Below are positions 8,967 to 17,914 of a stretch of 64,000 bases of DNA, one piece after another; within the stretch, counting starts at the first letter, position 1, and every line of letters starts with the position of its first letter. A program made the translations under genes and the position numbers. A model generated the notes under the pieces. That model had not been told where the DNA came from. It saw nothing but the letters and a program-made list of their open reading frames with translations, and ran no database searches. The DNA is taken from contig DDFG01000004.1 in NCBI GenBank assembly GCA_002337055.1, positions 376,382 through 440,381 on the forward strand, written 5' to 3'. This DNA is from Betaproteobacteria bacterium UBA1934 (GTDB lineage Bacteria > Pseudomonadota > Gammaproteobacteria > Burkholderiales > Rhodocyclaceae).

Positions 8967-9629
8967 AAACTGCACCTCGACGCGAATCTTGGTGGCAACG
9001 GGTTCGCCCGCCAGGGTTCCCGAATAGAAGCGCATCCGCTTGAAACCCTCGGCGGCGACGCGCAAAAATTCTTCCGGCAGATCCGCCGTCTCGCCCTCCA
9101 CGCCATCGACCGACCCGTCGCGGTTGATATACACAATCAGCACGACGCGCCCGGTTTTTTCCCACCAGCCGGGGTCGGCGGGATAGTCGATGGCGACGGG
9201 CACCGAAGCGAGCGGGCGCTGGTCGATTTCATCTGGCCAGTGATAGGCCGAAGCATCAATAACAGGCTGAATGTCGGGTGCGCCGTCGCCGGTGCTGGTA
9301 GTTGCCGCACCATCACCCTTCGCGGACGATTGGGTCGCAATTGCCGGGACTTTAGGCGTGGAAGTGCCACTGATCGTGGCAGCCGATCCACCCACTGCCT
9401 CTCCACGCCCGGAACGCAGCGAGCTTAGCTCAGGGGGACGTAACCACAGAGTCATTGGCGGCTGACTGGTTACCCGTTCGCCAAAGGTCGAGCGCCCCGC
9501 GAACCACGTTGTCAGCGCATCGGCGGCCAGCGCATGCAGAAATAACGAGGCGAAAAAGCCAATCAGCAACCGCCAGACCGATTTTTCCGCATCCACACGC
9601 GGCACATCCCCTTCTGTGGTTACCAGCAA
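8958..9629 (-). CDS. TonB-like energy transducer / membrane-anchored periplasmic protein
   Basis: A 223-residue protein with a short cytoplasmic N-terminus, one hydrophobic anchor (LLIGFFASLFLHALAADAL), a low-complexity linker rich in S, T and G, and a C-terminal domain (GRVVLIVYINRDGSVDGVE...FKRMRFYSGTLAGEPVATKIRVEVQF) that follows the TonB C-terminal pattern. TonB proteins pass proton-motive-force energy to outer-membrane receptors, but no ExbB/ExbD or receptor gene lies nearby. The TTG start overlaps the end of pilE by ten bases; no better start with a clear ribosome-binding site was seen. It is last in the pilus run and may simply be cotranscribed. Confidence 0.7.
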   Translation of the reverse strand: MLVTTEGDVPRVDAEKSVWRLLIGFFASLFLHALAADALTTWFAGRSTFGERVTSQPPMTLWLRPPELSSLRSGRGEAVGGSAATISGTSTPKVPAIATQSSAKGDGAATTSTGDGAPDIQPVIDASAYHWPDEIDQRPLASVPVAIDYPADPGWWEKTGRVVLIVYINRDGSVDGVEGETADLPEEFLRVAAEGFKRMRFYSGTLAGEPVATKIRVEVQFLP

Positions 9630-10039
9630 TCCGCCGCAGTCAGCGAACCGTCCGTCACCCCCTTAACGCCCGCGCTGGTCAGCGTAAACTTGCCACAGGC
9701 ATCGCTGGATTGCCCGCCCTGCGGTGTGGCGCGCAGAGTGAAAGATGAAGCGTTCGGCGTCGAACTGAAGTCGAGCGCGTAATAGCCTCCCGACGACGTT
9801 GCCGGATGCACATCCGACGCACCCGAACCCAGCGTGGCGCTGGTGTATTTCTGATTTTCGGTGTAGTACTTTTCCATCGCCTGTGCCGCCGACATCAGGG
9901 CGGAGCGCGCATCCGCCCGTCGCGATTTGCGGATGCTGTTCTGATATGACGGCAAGGCGATCGCCGCAATGATCGCAATAACCACTACGGTGATCATCAA
10001 CTCGATCAGCGTAAAGCCACGCATAGGCCTATTTGTCAT
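9620..10039 (-). CDS. pilE: Type IV pilin-like protein PilE (minor pilin)
   Basis: A 139-residue prepilin. The short leader ends in MRG, followed by the processed N-terminus FTLIELMITVVVIAIIAAIALPSYQNSIRKSRR with the conserved Glu5. The C-terminal half has a Cys pair (SSDACGKF and terminal DCW) that probably forms the D-region disulfide. Its place after pilY1 and the small protein matches the Pseudomonas fimU-pilV-W-X-Y1-Y2-E order. It would be cleaved by PilD and incorporated into the pilus tip complex or pilus. The start overlaps the upstream small gene by 11 bases. Confidence 0.9.
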   Translation of the reverse strand: MTNRPMRGFTLIELMITVVVIAIIAAIALPSYQNSIRKSRRADARSALMSAAQAMEKYYTENQKYTSATLGSGASDVHPATSSGGYYALDFSSTPNASSFTLRATPQGGQSSDACGKFTLTSAGVKGVTDGSLTAADCW

Positions 10040-10250
10040 TCTTCACTCCCGTTTTTGCCTTCTTGGTCTCCGCTTTTTTGTTAGTTCCGCCACTGCGCTC
10101 AAGACGAACAATCTCCGCTTCCTTGACCGGCTGACTGACCGGCTTTGCATCAGCCTTATCCTGTGTTGATTTGCCCGGTGTGACCACGGTCATCGCCATT
10201 GCTGTAGTGGCGAACAGCATCCCGAAAAATAGACAAGCGATAGTTTTCAT
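10029..10250 (-). CDS. Small secreted protein in the pilY2 position
   Basis: A 73-residue protein with a clear signal peptide (MKTIACLFFGMLFATTAMA). The mature part is short, charged and lysine-rich (VKEAEIVRLERSGGTNKKAETKKAKTG) with no Cys. It lies between pilY1 (14 bases upstream) and pilE (11-base overlap), where Pseudomonas has pilY2. Sequence similarity to PilY2 is not obvious by eye, so the name is not assigned. Coding is supported by the signal peptide and the tight packing. Confidence 0.7.
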   Translation of the reverse strand: MKTIACLFFGMLFATTAMAMTVVTPGKSTQDKADAKPVSQPVKEAEIVRLERSGGTNKKAETKKAKTGVKNDK

Positions 10251-10264
10251 GACTCTTCCTCAAT

Positions 10265-13200
10265 TTACCTAGGCACGATTTCGCGCCAGGAAATACGACC
10301 CCGACCGACGCCCTGACTTTCCTTCACCATCTTCAGCGCCCCACTCGATTGGCTCATGTACTTGCATTCGCCACCTGGGCAGGTTTCGATTGCGGGTGTG
10401 CCGACAATACCACCATTCAGTTTTGTACCACTCACCGCCTTCTTGTCGTTAACGTTTGCCGCACAATCGCTAGAACAGCATGCGCTGCCTGCGGAGCAAT
10501 AGTCAGATGAGTTGAAAGCGTTGTCTCCGTTAACATCGAACGGCGTAACCGCTAATTGAGATCCAGACACCGCAGTCAATTCCATCAGCCAGGATGATCC
10601 GCCAAAATCACACACATTGGCAGACGGGATCAATGTCGTGAAAATAATTCGCCCATTCTGCAGGATAGGATTGCTGACCTGGCGCTCACCATAGTTGTTA
10701 GTGTTGTTGCCATCCGTATTGTAGAGATCAATATACCAACCGAGATGCGGAGTATTGCCCGTCCAATCCGGAGTATTGCTAGTGCTCATACGCCATGATG
10801 AGCCGTTGTAATCGATTTCCTTGACGATCTGCTGCTGAAGCAGGGCCGAACGGCCCGAAACCGTAGCACCGTTATCCCAAATAGCATAGAAAGTTTGCGT
10901 GGTCTGGCCGGTGCCCGTGTTGTCACCAGTTTCAAGGTACTTACCGGTACCAAAATATACAAAGTAACCACCCGCTGGATGTTCACCCACCTCCGGTCGC
11001 TCCGTGATCGGCTGTGGCGTCGTCCCGATCTTCGCCTGAAATAGCGGCTGTGGATTATTGTTGGTACCGTAGGCCACGCCCCAACTGCTGGTATTGCTGC
11101 TCGTGACATCAAATTTCCACATATTGCCGCGTAAATCGCCAGCATAAATGTAATCGATGATTTCATCGTTATCGACATCGACCACAACCGGTGAAGAGAG
11201 ACCATTGGGGGTTGTGGAACCACTAGTTTTTGTGTCTATTTTCTTGATGAGATCGCCTGTCCAGAGATCGACGATGTAGAGCACCGCGTTCCCGGATGAA
11301 CTGGCAGCACCATCGGCCTCAATATTGTTATAACCATTGCCGAAAACAGCCACCCAAGAACCGTCGTGCATCTTTCCGATCATCGGTTGGCTATAGGTGT
11401 AGCCAAGATCGGCGTCAAAATTAGTCAGTGTTGTGTTGACGCTATTGCGATCTCTATCGGTAAACTCCCAGCGCGCAATGTTTGAAGCATTGGTTTCACT
11501 GAAAATTGAGGGATCGGAAATATCCAGCGCAAAGATGCCTTGTCCTCCACCGTTCAGCCCGGCGACCAGCATAGTACGCCACTGTCCGCCAACATAGGCA
11601 TCGCCGACCGTCGGCGAGCCATCGACAAAGTAGCGATGGGAATAGGTCTGCGAACTCAGTTGGGCGAGATTTCCGTACACGGCGCCTGGAACATACGCCA
11701 GTAGCTCGGCGCCATCGCTTGCTTTGAAGGCGTGCAGCATTCCGTCGTTACCTCCGACGTAGACAACCGCAGTACGGCTTGCTTTAGAAGAAACATAAGA
11801 CGAATAACTCGCAGACTCAATGCTTTCTGCATATCCCGCGTTGGGCTTACCAACATATACTGGCGACGAATTGACGATATCACCCAATTTGGTATTCGGA
11901 CGCCGCCTGAACTGTCCGGCTGAAGTGCCTTCATTGCTATCATCGCCCCGCAAATAGGTCAGCACTGAAGAAGTGGTCAGTGCCGTGGTCTGGGTGATAT
12001 CCAGTTCCGTCCCGGTCGGTGCGGCGGCATCGGCTGGCCAGACAAAGGGAATGCCTGCATCGCTGGATGGCTTGTAGGTAATGATCTTGCGGGAATTGGC
12101 AGCAGGAATGGTATTTTCGCCATTCCAAGTTGCAGTTGCCGCCGGGGTGCCATCCGTTGCCAAGGCATAGGCTAACAACTGCCCGCTCCAGTCAGTAGCA
12201 TCAAACTTGGCCTGGAAGACATAGCTTCCTGTATTGACAGCCGTTGAGTTGGTAGCCACAGCGGCAGCCGAACCCACTCTCGCCATGATGTCAGTAAAGA
12301 TGGAGTTGAAAACCGTCTGAAGCGCGGCCGGATTGTCGGCCGAATAAGCCGTTCCAGTGCCACCCGCCGCTGCAAGGCTGTTAAGCTGATTTGCATTGGT
12401 ACCGGCGGGCATCGCAAAACCGATCACATAGGTCAACACACCTGCAGTTCTCAAAGCCGTGACGGCATCCCTCGCTCCATTAATTGCGTCGGTGGGATCA
12501 TCGCCTGTGTACTTCGTACCATCGGCTTTCGTCGAGGGCAAACCATCGCTCAACAAAACAACGAAGTTCTTGCCGCAGGAGACCGGCAAGGGGTAACACC
12601 CGTTAACGTAGCCCTCAGTGGCCACGTTCCAGCCACCCGCAAAATAGTCCCGGGCGGTTAGCAAGGTGCCCTCCATCGGTGTCTCGCCGGCGTTTTGCAG
12701 CGGTTTGGTCGCATCCGTGGGACCGTTGTTCACAAATTGGGAGGTTCCCAGTTTGGTATTCAGTTTCCCCGCTTGCGTGGCATCCAGTGCCTTGATCGGT
12801 ACATGCAAGTATCCGCGACCAGGCAATGAACTGGAGAACCAAGTCAGCCCGACGTGAGACCACATCAATCGTTTACCGAAATCGCGAATCTGCTGCGCAT
12901 CGTCACTGTCAGTAGGAAAAAGTTGTGAGTTGAAAAGCGCGTTAGCATAACCGCCACCTCCGCCGGGCGCCGCATCGGACGTCCCTGTCTTGGTGGAGTA
13001 ACATTGATAGGTATCCCAAGGACCAGTAACAGGGTCTTCGGTATTCCAGAAACCACGCGGATGCAGGGGGTTGAGAATGCTCGCATCTGCCGTCGCGGAG
13101 TAACAAAATGCCGTTCCCAAGTTGCCGTTCGCATAGAACGGCAGGGAAATATTGTAATAGATTGAATCGCCAGGACTGGTCGGGTTGGGAAAGCTGTACT

Positions 13201-13660
13201 TCTTGTCGGTCTGCGAGGCACGGGCGCCAGCGCTTGCAGCCAGATCCCAGAGCGGTTTGGAGTTGGTCGGATTGTAGCTGACGTCGTACAAGCTATTATG
13301 TAAGTGCTGAAGGGTCACGTTTGATTGCTTATACGCCATCAACCCCATGTTTATCTTGCCGGTGTAATTTGCGACGATAGTCTTAGCAGCCGAGCGCGCG
13401 ATCTCCGACTTGCTATTAGCATTATCGCTACCAACCGCCGCGCCGGAAGCGTTTTCATCCATGCTGTTCGAGTTGTCTAGAATCAGCAGAATATTGGCCT
13501 TCGAGCCTGTGGTGACAAACAGTGGCACCGGACTCAGCACCATTGGCGTGAGCGTCGCGTGCGCAAGAGTCGGATACATTGCCATCGGCGAAACCGCCAA
13601 GGTAGCTGCAACAACATGACAAAAACTCTTGCGAAATCGTGTGCGTGTCGGGGTTTTCAT
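10265..13660 (-). CDS. pilY1: PilY1-type pilus tip adhesin
   Basis: A 1131-residue secreted protein. The start is taken at the ATG at 13660, which has AAGGAG seven bases upstream and opens a signal peptide ending in LAHA; the frame stays open upstream but only overlaps pilX. Residues ~45-500 contain a von Willebrand A-like domain with a MIDAS-type DNSNS (NILLILDNSNSMDENA). The C-terminal half is the PilY1 beta-propeller with the calcium loop DVDNDEIIDYIYAGDLRGN. A second acidic loop (DVNGDNAFNSSDY) precedes a Cys-rich tail. PilY1 primes pilus assembly with the minor pilins and acts in adhesion and surface sensing. Confidence 0.95.
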   Translation of the reverse strand: MKTPTRTRFRKSFCHVVAATLAVSPMAMYPTLAHATLTPMVLSPVPLFVTTGSKANILLILDNSNSMDENASGAAVGSDNANSKSEIARSAAKTIVANYTGKINMGLMAYKQSNVTLQHLHNSLYDVSYNPTNSKPLWDLAASAGARASQTDKKYSFPNPTSPGDSIYYNISLPFYANGNLGTAFCYSATADASILNPLHPRGFWNTEDPVTGPWDTYQCYSTKTGTSDAAPGGGGGYANALFNSQLFPTDSDDAQQIRDFGKRLMWSHVGLTWFSSSLPGRGYLHVPIKALDATQAGKLNTKLGTSQFVNNGPTDATKPLQNAGETPMEGTLLTARDYFAGGWNVATEGYVNGCYPLPVSCGKNFVVLLSDGLPSTKADGTKYTGDDPTDAINGARDAVTALRTAGVLTYVIGFAMPAGTNANQLNSLAAAGGTGTAYSADNPAALQTVFNSIFTDIMARVGSAAAVATNSTAVNTGSYVFQAKFDATDWSGQLLAYALATDGTPAATATWNGENTIPAANSRKIITYKPSSDAGIPFVWPADAAAPTGTELDITQTTALTTSSVLTYLRGDDSNEGTSAGQFRRRPNTKLGDIVNSSPVYVGKPNAGYAESIESASYSSYVSSKASRTAVVYVGGNDGMLHAFKASDGAELLAYVPGAVYGNLAQLSSQTYSHRYFVDGSPTVGDAYVGGQWRTMLVAGLNGGGQGIFALDISDPSIFSETNASNIARWEFTDRDRNSVNTTLTNFDADLGYTYSQPMIGKMHDGSWVAVFGNGYNNIEADGAASSSGNAVLYIVDLWTGDLIKKIDTKTSGSTTPNGLSSPVVVDVDNDEIIDYIYAGDLRGNMWKFDVTSSNTSSWGVAYGTNNNPQPLFQAKIGTTPQPITERPEVGEHPAGGYFVYFGTGKYLETGDNTGTGQTTQTFYAIWDNGATVSGRSALLQQQIVKEIDYNGSSWRMSTSNTPDWTGNTPHLGWYIDLYNTDGNNTNNYGERQVSNPILQNGRIIFTTLIPSANVCDFGGSSWLMELTAVSGSQLAVTPFDVNGDNAFNSSDYCSAGSACCSSDCAANVNDKKAVSGTKLNGGIVGTPAIETCPGGECKYMSQSSGALKMVKESQGVGRGRISWREIVPR

Positions 13661-13688
13661 AAGTCGACTCCTTCTGGCCTCGCCGGAA

Positions 13689-14300
13689 TCAGGGTTTGAA
13701 GGTCGATTGCAACGTGACCCGCGCAAGCGGATTGCCGTTGTCATCAACACTCGCACCAAAGCCACGCGCGGTGATGCGATAGTAATAGGAGAGCGGTTTG
13801 GTACCATAGCCTGAACCCTGCGCCAGGCTCCCGCCGATCTGATCCCGCAATACTTCGATGATGTAACGTGGCTGCTTTGACACCACCGAAATGCTTGATG
13901 GCGTGGGAGTGCCGTAAGTACCGTATTTGATGCTTGGTGTAGCATCGGCTCCGTTTACCCACCCGGTATTGCCGCTTGTGTCCAAATCACGCCAAATCGG
14001 TGTTCCGTCGGTCTGCATGGCACATAGCCCGTTAGTACATGCACTGGAAAAACCAGACTCGCCAACCACCCGCGTGCCCGCGGTGATATCCGCCTCGGCG
14101 TTACGCAAAGCCGCTTCTGCCGCCTGAAACGCCAGTTGCCAGTCGCGGCTGTTGCCGGCAAGGCGTTCTTCCAAGATGTTGGTGCGCATGGCAGCCACAC
14201 TCACCAGCGAGAGGATGACCAGAAAGATCAGAACAATCGCCAACACCACGCCGCGTTGCCCGCGCCGCGAAGTCACCGTATTCCGAAATGAGTACGCCAT
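13689..14300 (-). CDS. pilX: Type IV pilus minor pilin assembly protein PilX
   Basis: A 203-residue protein with the PilX N-terminal pattern RGVVLAIVLIFLVILSLVSVAAMRTNILEERLAGNSRD. The hydrophobic helix follows a basic leader, and Glu replaces no pilin residue: like other PilX proteins it lacks the usual FTLIE. It is followed by AFQAAEAALRNAEADI, also typical. It lies between pilW and pilY1 on the same strand, 28 bases before pilY1. Role: part of the PilVWX-Y1-E tip-priming complex. Confidence 0.9.
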   Translation of the reverse strand: MAYSFRNTVTSRRGQRGVVLAIVLIFLVILSLVSVAAMRTNILEERLAGNSRDWQLAFQAAEAALRNAEADITAGTRVVGESGFSSACTNGLCAMQTDGTPIWRDLDTSGNTGWVNGADATPSIKYGTYGTPTPSSISVVSKQPRYIIEVLRDQIGGSLAQGSGYGTKPLSYYYRITARGFGASVDDNGNPLARVTLQSTFKP

Positions 14301-14312
14301 GTTCTTTCCCCG

Positions 14313-15416
14313 TCACTTGGTGCGATTGCGCAGGTTCACCGTCGACGAATAGACGTGGTATACACGCCGATCAGTCGCCGTTCTAGACGTGCCGTTGAAG
14401 GTGTACGTCTGCGGTTTGGAGGACAACATGCCTTCAAGAGGCGAGGTCGCCAGCAACAGGTTGACCCGAACGCTGACAACCGTGTTCCAGTCCGACACCC
14501 CCGATGCGCGCGCGTAGTAATTGGCGGATTTGTCGGCATCGGTATCGATCCCGTACATGATCTGCATATCCTCTACGCCATTGACCAGTTCCGAACATCC
14601 TGTGGTTCCCGTGGTTTGACCGGCTAGGGAACACACCCACAGCGAATTGCCGTTGTTGGCCTGCGCGGAGGGAGCAATGTAGTAGCCGTTCGCGTTCAAC
14701 TGAAAGAACACGGCGTCTTCGCGAAATGTATACGACACAAACTGGTTATTCGTGCAGTTTGCCAGCGCACCGTTTGACCCCAGGAATTTGCTGCAATTTT
14801 GGCCGGACGTGCCCTGTATATTGCCGGTGTTGTGGTTGACCTGCGTAGCGTTGTTATTATTGTTTGTTGGCCCTGACACCATGAACACCGAAGTCTGCTT
14901 ACAGTCGCTGATCACCAGTACGGCACCAGGCTGGATCGAATGCTGCGTGGTCGGAATAGTAGCGGCAGATGGATTATGTCCGGGTGGTACCGTAATCGTC
15001 ATCTCGCTGTTGCTGTCGGAACCAAGCAGCGTGATGGCATCGGCAGTCGTCACGCGATTGGTAAATTGCGAGGGAAAGGTGCTGACGCTGCCTTCATAGC
15101 CCATTACTGGCACTTGCATGTTCAACCACCAACTGGTGGCACCGCCCGAGATCGTATCGGCGAACTTGCCGCCATTCTCGAAGCAGGATGTCATCCCGGC
15201 CATGCGAATATTCCGCGCCATATTATCCATCGCGTACCGCGCGTTCTCCTGCAAGCGCGAGGTGGCATTTTCATAGTTGAAACTGCCTTTCGCCGAAATA
15301 TAGACCGTGGCTGTTACCAGCGTGATAAACGACGCCAGCGCAATCGAAATCATCAACTCGATCAGCGAATAGCCCTTTTGCCGTACCGGCCGTTCAACAA
15401 AGGAACGCGTCATCAT
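14313..15416 (-). CDS. pilW: Type IV pilus minor pilin PilW
   Basis: A 367-residue prepilin-like protein. The leader ends in QKG, followed by YSLIELMISIALASFITLVTATVYISAKGS with the conserved Glu. The long C-terminal domain is rich in N, G, S and T, with Cys residues. The start at 15416 (ATGATG) overlaps the pilV stop by four bases (ATGA), which decides it against an upstream open extension lying inside pilV. Length and order fit PilW. Confidence 0.9.
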   Translation of the reverse strand: MMTRSFVERPVRQKGYSLIELMISIALASFITLVTATVYISAKGSFNYENATSRLQENARYAMDNMARNIRMAGMTSCFENGGKFADTISGGATSWWLNMQVPVMGYEGSVSTFPSQFTNRVTTADAITLLGSDSNSEMTITVPPGHNPSAATIPTTQHSIQPGAVLVISDCKQTSVFMVSGPTNNNNNATQVNHNTGNIQGTSGQNCSKFLGSNGALANCTNNQFVSYTFREDAVFFQLNANGYYIAPSAQANNGNSLWVCSLAGQTTGTTGCSELVNGVEDMQIMYGIDTDADKSANYYARASGVSDWNTVVSVRVNLLLATSPLEGMLSSKPQTYTFNGTSRTATDRRVYHVYSSTVNLRNRTK

Positions 15417-15892
15417 GGCTGCACCCTCATGGCGATGCTCTTGTTGGCCGATCCGCTCTTGTTGTCGTCCCACGAGACGGTGATCAGATATTCGGTAGAT
15501 GAACCCGAGCGGGCAACTGTGCCCTGTCCTGATGGCAGCAGACTCTCATTCTGCCGGTTCCAGTGACAAGCATCGAAGGTTGCCAGCGTCTGCGCCGTAC
15601 ACGTCGCCGTGCATACAGTACAAGTCTGGTTAGCGGTGAAAGTGACGTTGTCGTAATTACCCGCTGTTGCGCCAGTCCGGTTGGCACGAATCCGGTCGGC
15701 CATATCGTAAGCCTGCTGTATCGCCAGCGAACGCAGGTAAGAACCGTGATTGACGGTCATCCCCTTGACCAGCAAACCGGCAACACCGAGCAGCCCGAAG
15801 GTCAGGACCACGATGGTCACCAGGATTTCGATCATCGAAAACCCGTGCTGTCCTGGCCGCACACCGGCCGTTGCATCCGCATTGATCAACAC
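15413..15892 (-). CDS. pilV: Type IV pilus minor pilin PilV
   Basis: A 159-residue prepilin. The leader ends in QHG, followed by FSMIEILVTIVVLTFGLLGVAGLLVKGM, then YLRSLAIQQAYDMADRIRANR, which is the PilV N-terminal signature. A Cys cluster (TCTVCTATC) is unusual and may form disulfides. The GTG start overlaps the preceding gene by seven bases; the stop overlaps pilW. Acts with PilW/X/E in the priming complex. Confidence 0.9.
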   Translation of the reverse strand: MLINADATAGVRPGQHGFSMIEILVTIVVLTFGLLGVAGLLVKGMTVNHGSYLRSLAIQQAYDMADRIRANRTGATAGNYDNVTFTANQTCTVCTATCTAQTLATFDACHWNRQNESLLPSGQGTVARSGSSTEYLITVSWDDNKSGSANKSIAMRVQP

Positions 15893-16419
15893 GATTGCCC
15901 CTTTGTCAGCGATACGCGCCCGGTCACCGACACGGATATCAGCCGCCCGAACGCACCAGAACGGTCATCGCAAAGCGTGAAACTGCCTGCCGACCCCGAT
16001 GCGCCAGTCGGCAGGAACAGGATGTAGTTGTTGTTCGTAAACCCAGAGGAGGATAACGTCAGCGATCCACCCAATCCACTGGAAGCGCGAACGATTGTTT
16101 CGCCGGTATCGACAGTGCCCATCGTACCGCCGGCATTGCTCTCGACAAAGACAATGCGCCCCAATGCCCAGTTAGTCGAATTTGAACAGCTGCTGCCGTC
16201 CTCACTGACACAGATCGTCACGCGCACACCTCGCTTGGCAGCCTCTCCGCGCGCGATTGCAAGATCGGCAATGAGGTCGCTGGAAGTGCTCACCAAGCGA
16301 TTGTCCTTGACCATCTGAACCAGGCCTGGCGCGGCAATGGTGGTCAGGATCACGGTGATCACCACCACGATCAGCATTTCCAGCAGCGTAAATCCCCGAA
16401 GCGAATTGTTTCCGGCCAT
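15886..16419 (-). CDS. FimT/FimU (GspH-type) minor pilin
   Basis: A 177-residue prepilin. The leader ends in LRG, followed by FTLLEMLIVVVITVILTTIAAPGLVQMVKDNRLVS and a GspH-type beta domain (DLIADLAIARGEAAKRGVRVTICVS). GGGAGGAG lies five bases before the ATG at 16419, which fixes the start. Pseudomonas has two such genes (fimT and fimU) at this place; only one is present here, so the exact name is left open. First gene of the pilin run, 134 bases after ispH. Confidence 0.88.
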   Translation of the reverse strand: MAGNNSLRGFTLLEMLIVVVITVILTTIAAPGLVQMVKDNRLVSTSSDLIADLAIARGEAAKRGVRVTICVSEDGSSCSNSTNWALGRIVFVESNAGGTMGTVDTGETIVRASSGLGGSLTLSSSGFTNNNYILFLPTGASGSAGSFTLCDDRSGAFGRLISVSVTGRVSLTKGQSC

Positions 16420-16440
16420 GACACTCCTCCCGATGCTGTC

Positions 16441-16469
16441 ACCATAGCGAGAGGTCGCCGGGCGCGCAA
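16441..16469 (-). promoter_or_regulatory. Candidate sigma-70-like promoter for the minor-pilin run
   Basis: On the - strand TTGCGC (16469-16464) and TATGGT (16446-16441) are separated by 17 bases. The predicted start falls about 15 bases before the ATG at 16419 and just before its GGGAGGAG. The -35 match is weak, so this is a candidate only; read-through from ispH is the alternative. Confidence 0.3.
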
Positions 16470-16553
16470 TCATGGCGCGACAAGTGGCGCATCGGGATGG
16501 ATGAGCGGATGGCGGGCGTGACTTTTTGGCCACGGCGCTTCCGACAAAGGGCG

Positions 16554-17474
16554 TTAGCCGAGTTCCTTCGGCAGAGGAAAATTGACGTTCTCGGCCTGCC
16601 CGAATCCCTGAACCACGCTGACGGCACCCAGTTCGCGTAGTCGAGCCACCGTTTCGGCCACCAGCGATTCGGGCGCAGAAGCGCCGGCAGTAAGGCCAAT
16701 GCTCGATTTGCCCACCAGCCACTCAGGCACGATCTGCGCGGCACTGTCGATCAGATGAGCCTCGACGCCCCGACTGTGCGCCACTTCGCACAGGCGGTTA
16801 GAGTTGGAACTGTTGCTGCTGCCGACCACAATGACAAGGTCGCAACGCTCGGTGAGCTGCTTGACAGCGTCCTGTCGGTTTTGCGTGGCATAGCAGATGT
16901 CGTCACGTTTGGGGCCGACAATCTCCGCGAACTTGCCACGCAATGCCGCCACCACGGTCTGGGCATCGTCGACCGAGAGCGTCGTCTGGGTGACATAGGC
17001 GACCTCAGAAGGATTGCCGATTTCCAGCCGGCCGACATCGTCGACATTTTCAACCACATGGATTCCGTCGGTGACCTGCCCAGTTGTCCCCTCGACCTCG
17101 GGGTGCTTGCGATGGCCGATCATCACGACCTCTCGGCCAGCCGCACGCATCCGTCCGACCTCGAGATGAACCTTAGTCACCAGCGGGCAGGTCGCGTCGT
17201 AGACGCGCAGCCCGCGCGCTTCCGCCTCCTGGCGAACTGCGCGCGAAACGCCGTGCGCGCTGAAAATGACGGTTCCGCCGGCCGGCACGGCGGCCAGGTC
17301 TTCAACAAAAACCGCACCTTTGTCTCGCAAGTCATCACAGACAAATTTGTTGTGCACAATCTCATGGCGCACGTAGATAGGCGCGCCGAATTTCTCCAGC
17401 GCACGCTCGACGATGGCAATGGCCCTTTCGACCCCGGCGCAGAAACCACGCGGATTGGCAAGAATGACTTCCAT
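16554..17474 (-). CDS. ispH: 4-hydroxy-3-methylbut-2-enyl diphosphate reductase
   Basis: A 306-residue iron-sulfur enzyme for the last step of the MEP pathway, giving IPP and DMAPP from HMBPP. The three cluster Cys are seen at 12 (NPRGFCAGVERAI), 96 (DATCPLVTKVH) and 194 (DICYATQNRQDAV). TQTTLSVDD and GSSNSSNSNRL are also present. Its ATG overlaps the fkpB stop by one base (TGATG), so the two are coupled. Together with dxs and ispA further right, much of isoprenoid supply is encoded in this window. Confidence 0.97.
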   Translation of the reverse strand: MEVILANPRGFCAGVERAIAIVERALEKFGAPIYVRHEIVHNKFVCDDLRDKGAVFVEDLAAVPAGGTVIFSAHGVSRAVRQEAEARGLRVYDATCPLVTKVHLEVGRMRAAGREVVMIGHRKHPEVEGTTGQVTDGIHVVENVDDVGRLEIGNPSEVAYVTQTTLSVDDAQTVVAALRGKFAEIVGPKRDDICYATQNRQDAVKQLTERCDLVIVVGSSNSSNSNRLCEVAHSRGVEAHLIDSAAQIVPEWLVGKSSIGLTAGASAPESLVAETVARLRELGAVSVVQGFGQAENVNFPLPKELG

Positions 17475-17914
17475 CAGAGAATTCCGATAATTTCCACTTC
17501 AAAGCGGACCGCTTTCCCGGCCAGTGGATGATTGAAATCGATGACGGCGCTGTCAGCGGTCAGTTCGCGCAAAAAGCCAGCGAAGCTTGTGCCGTTCTGC
17601 CCGGTGAATTCGAGTACAGAGTTCTCTTTCAGTTCCATTTCCGCCGGCAGGGCCGAGCGCGCGATTCGCTCAACCAATCGGGAATTGTGCTGGCCAAAGG
17701 CTGCGTCCGCCTCCAGATCAAAGACAAAGCGCTGGCCGGCTGGCAGGCCGAGCAGGCAGGCTTCCAGCGACTCCGCCAATTGCCCGCCACCCATTTGCAG
17801 GGTCGCCGGGCTCATGTCAAAAGTTGACAAATACTCTTCGCCATCGCGGGCAGATACACGGTAGTGCAGCGTCAGATAGCTGTCGGCAAGCACTCGCGGC
17901 TCAGGAACTGACAC
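17474..17914 (-). CDS. fkpB: FKBP-type peptidyl-prolyl isomerase FkpB (SlpA)
   Basis: A 146-residue SlyD/SlpA-like isomerase. DSYLTLHYRVSARDGEEYLSTFD and the GGGQLAESLEACLLGLPAGQRFVFDLEADAAFG stretch are typical. The inserted-in-flap domain follows, and the C-terminus (FNHPLAGKAVRFEVEI) closes the FKBP fold. The start is the GTG at 17914 with AAGGAG eight bases upstream. An upstream open extension lies within lspA and reads as non-native sequence. It overlaps lspA by 14 bases and ispH by one, the classical lspA-fkpB-ispH order. Confidence 0.92.
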   Translation of the reverse strand: MSVPEPRVLADSYLTLHYRVSARDGEEYLSTFDMSPATLQMGGGQLAESLEACLLGLPAGQRFVFDLEADAAFGQHNSRLVERIARSALPAEMELKENSVLEFTGQNGTSFAGFLRELTADSAVIDFNHPLAGKAVRFEVEIIGIL

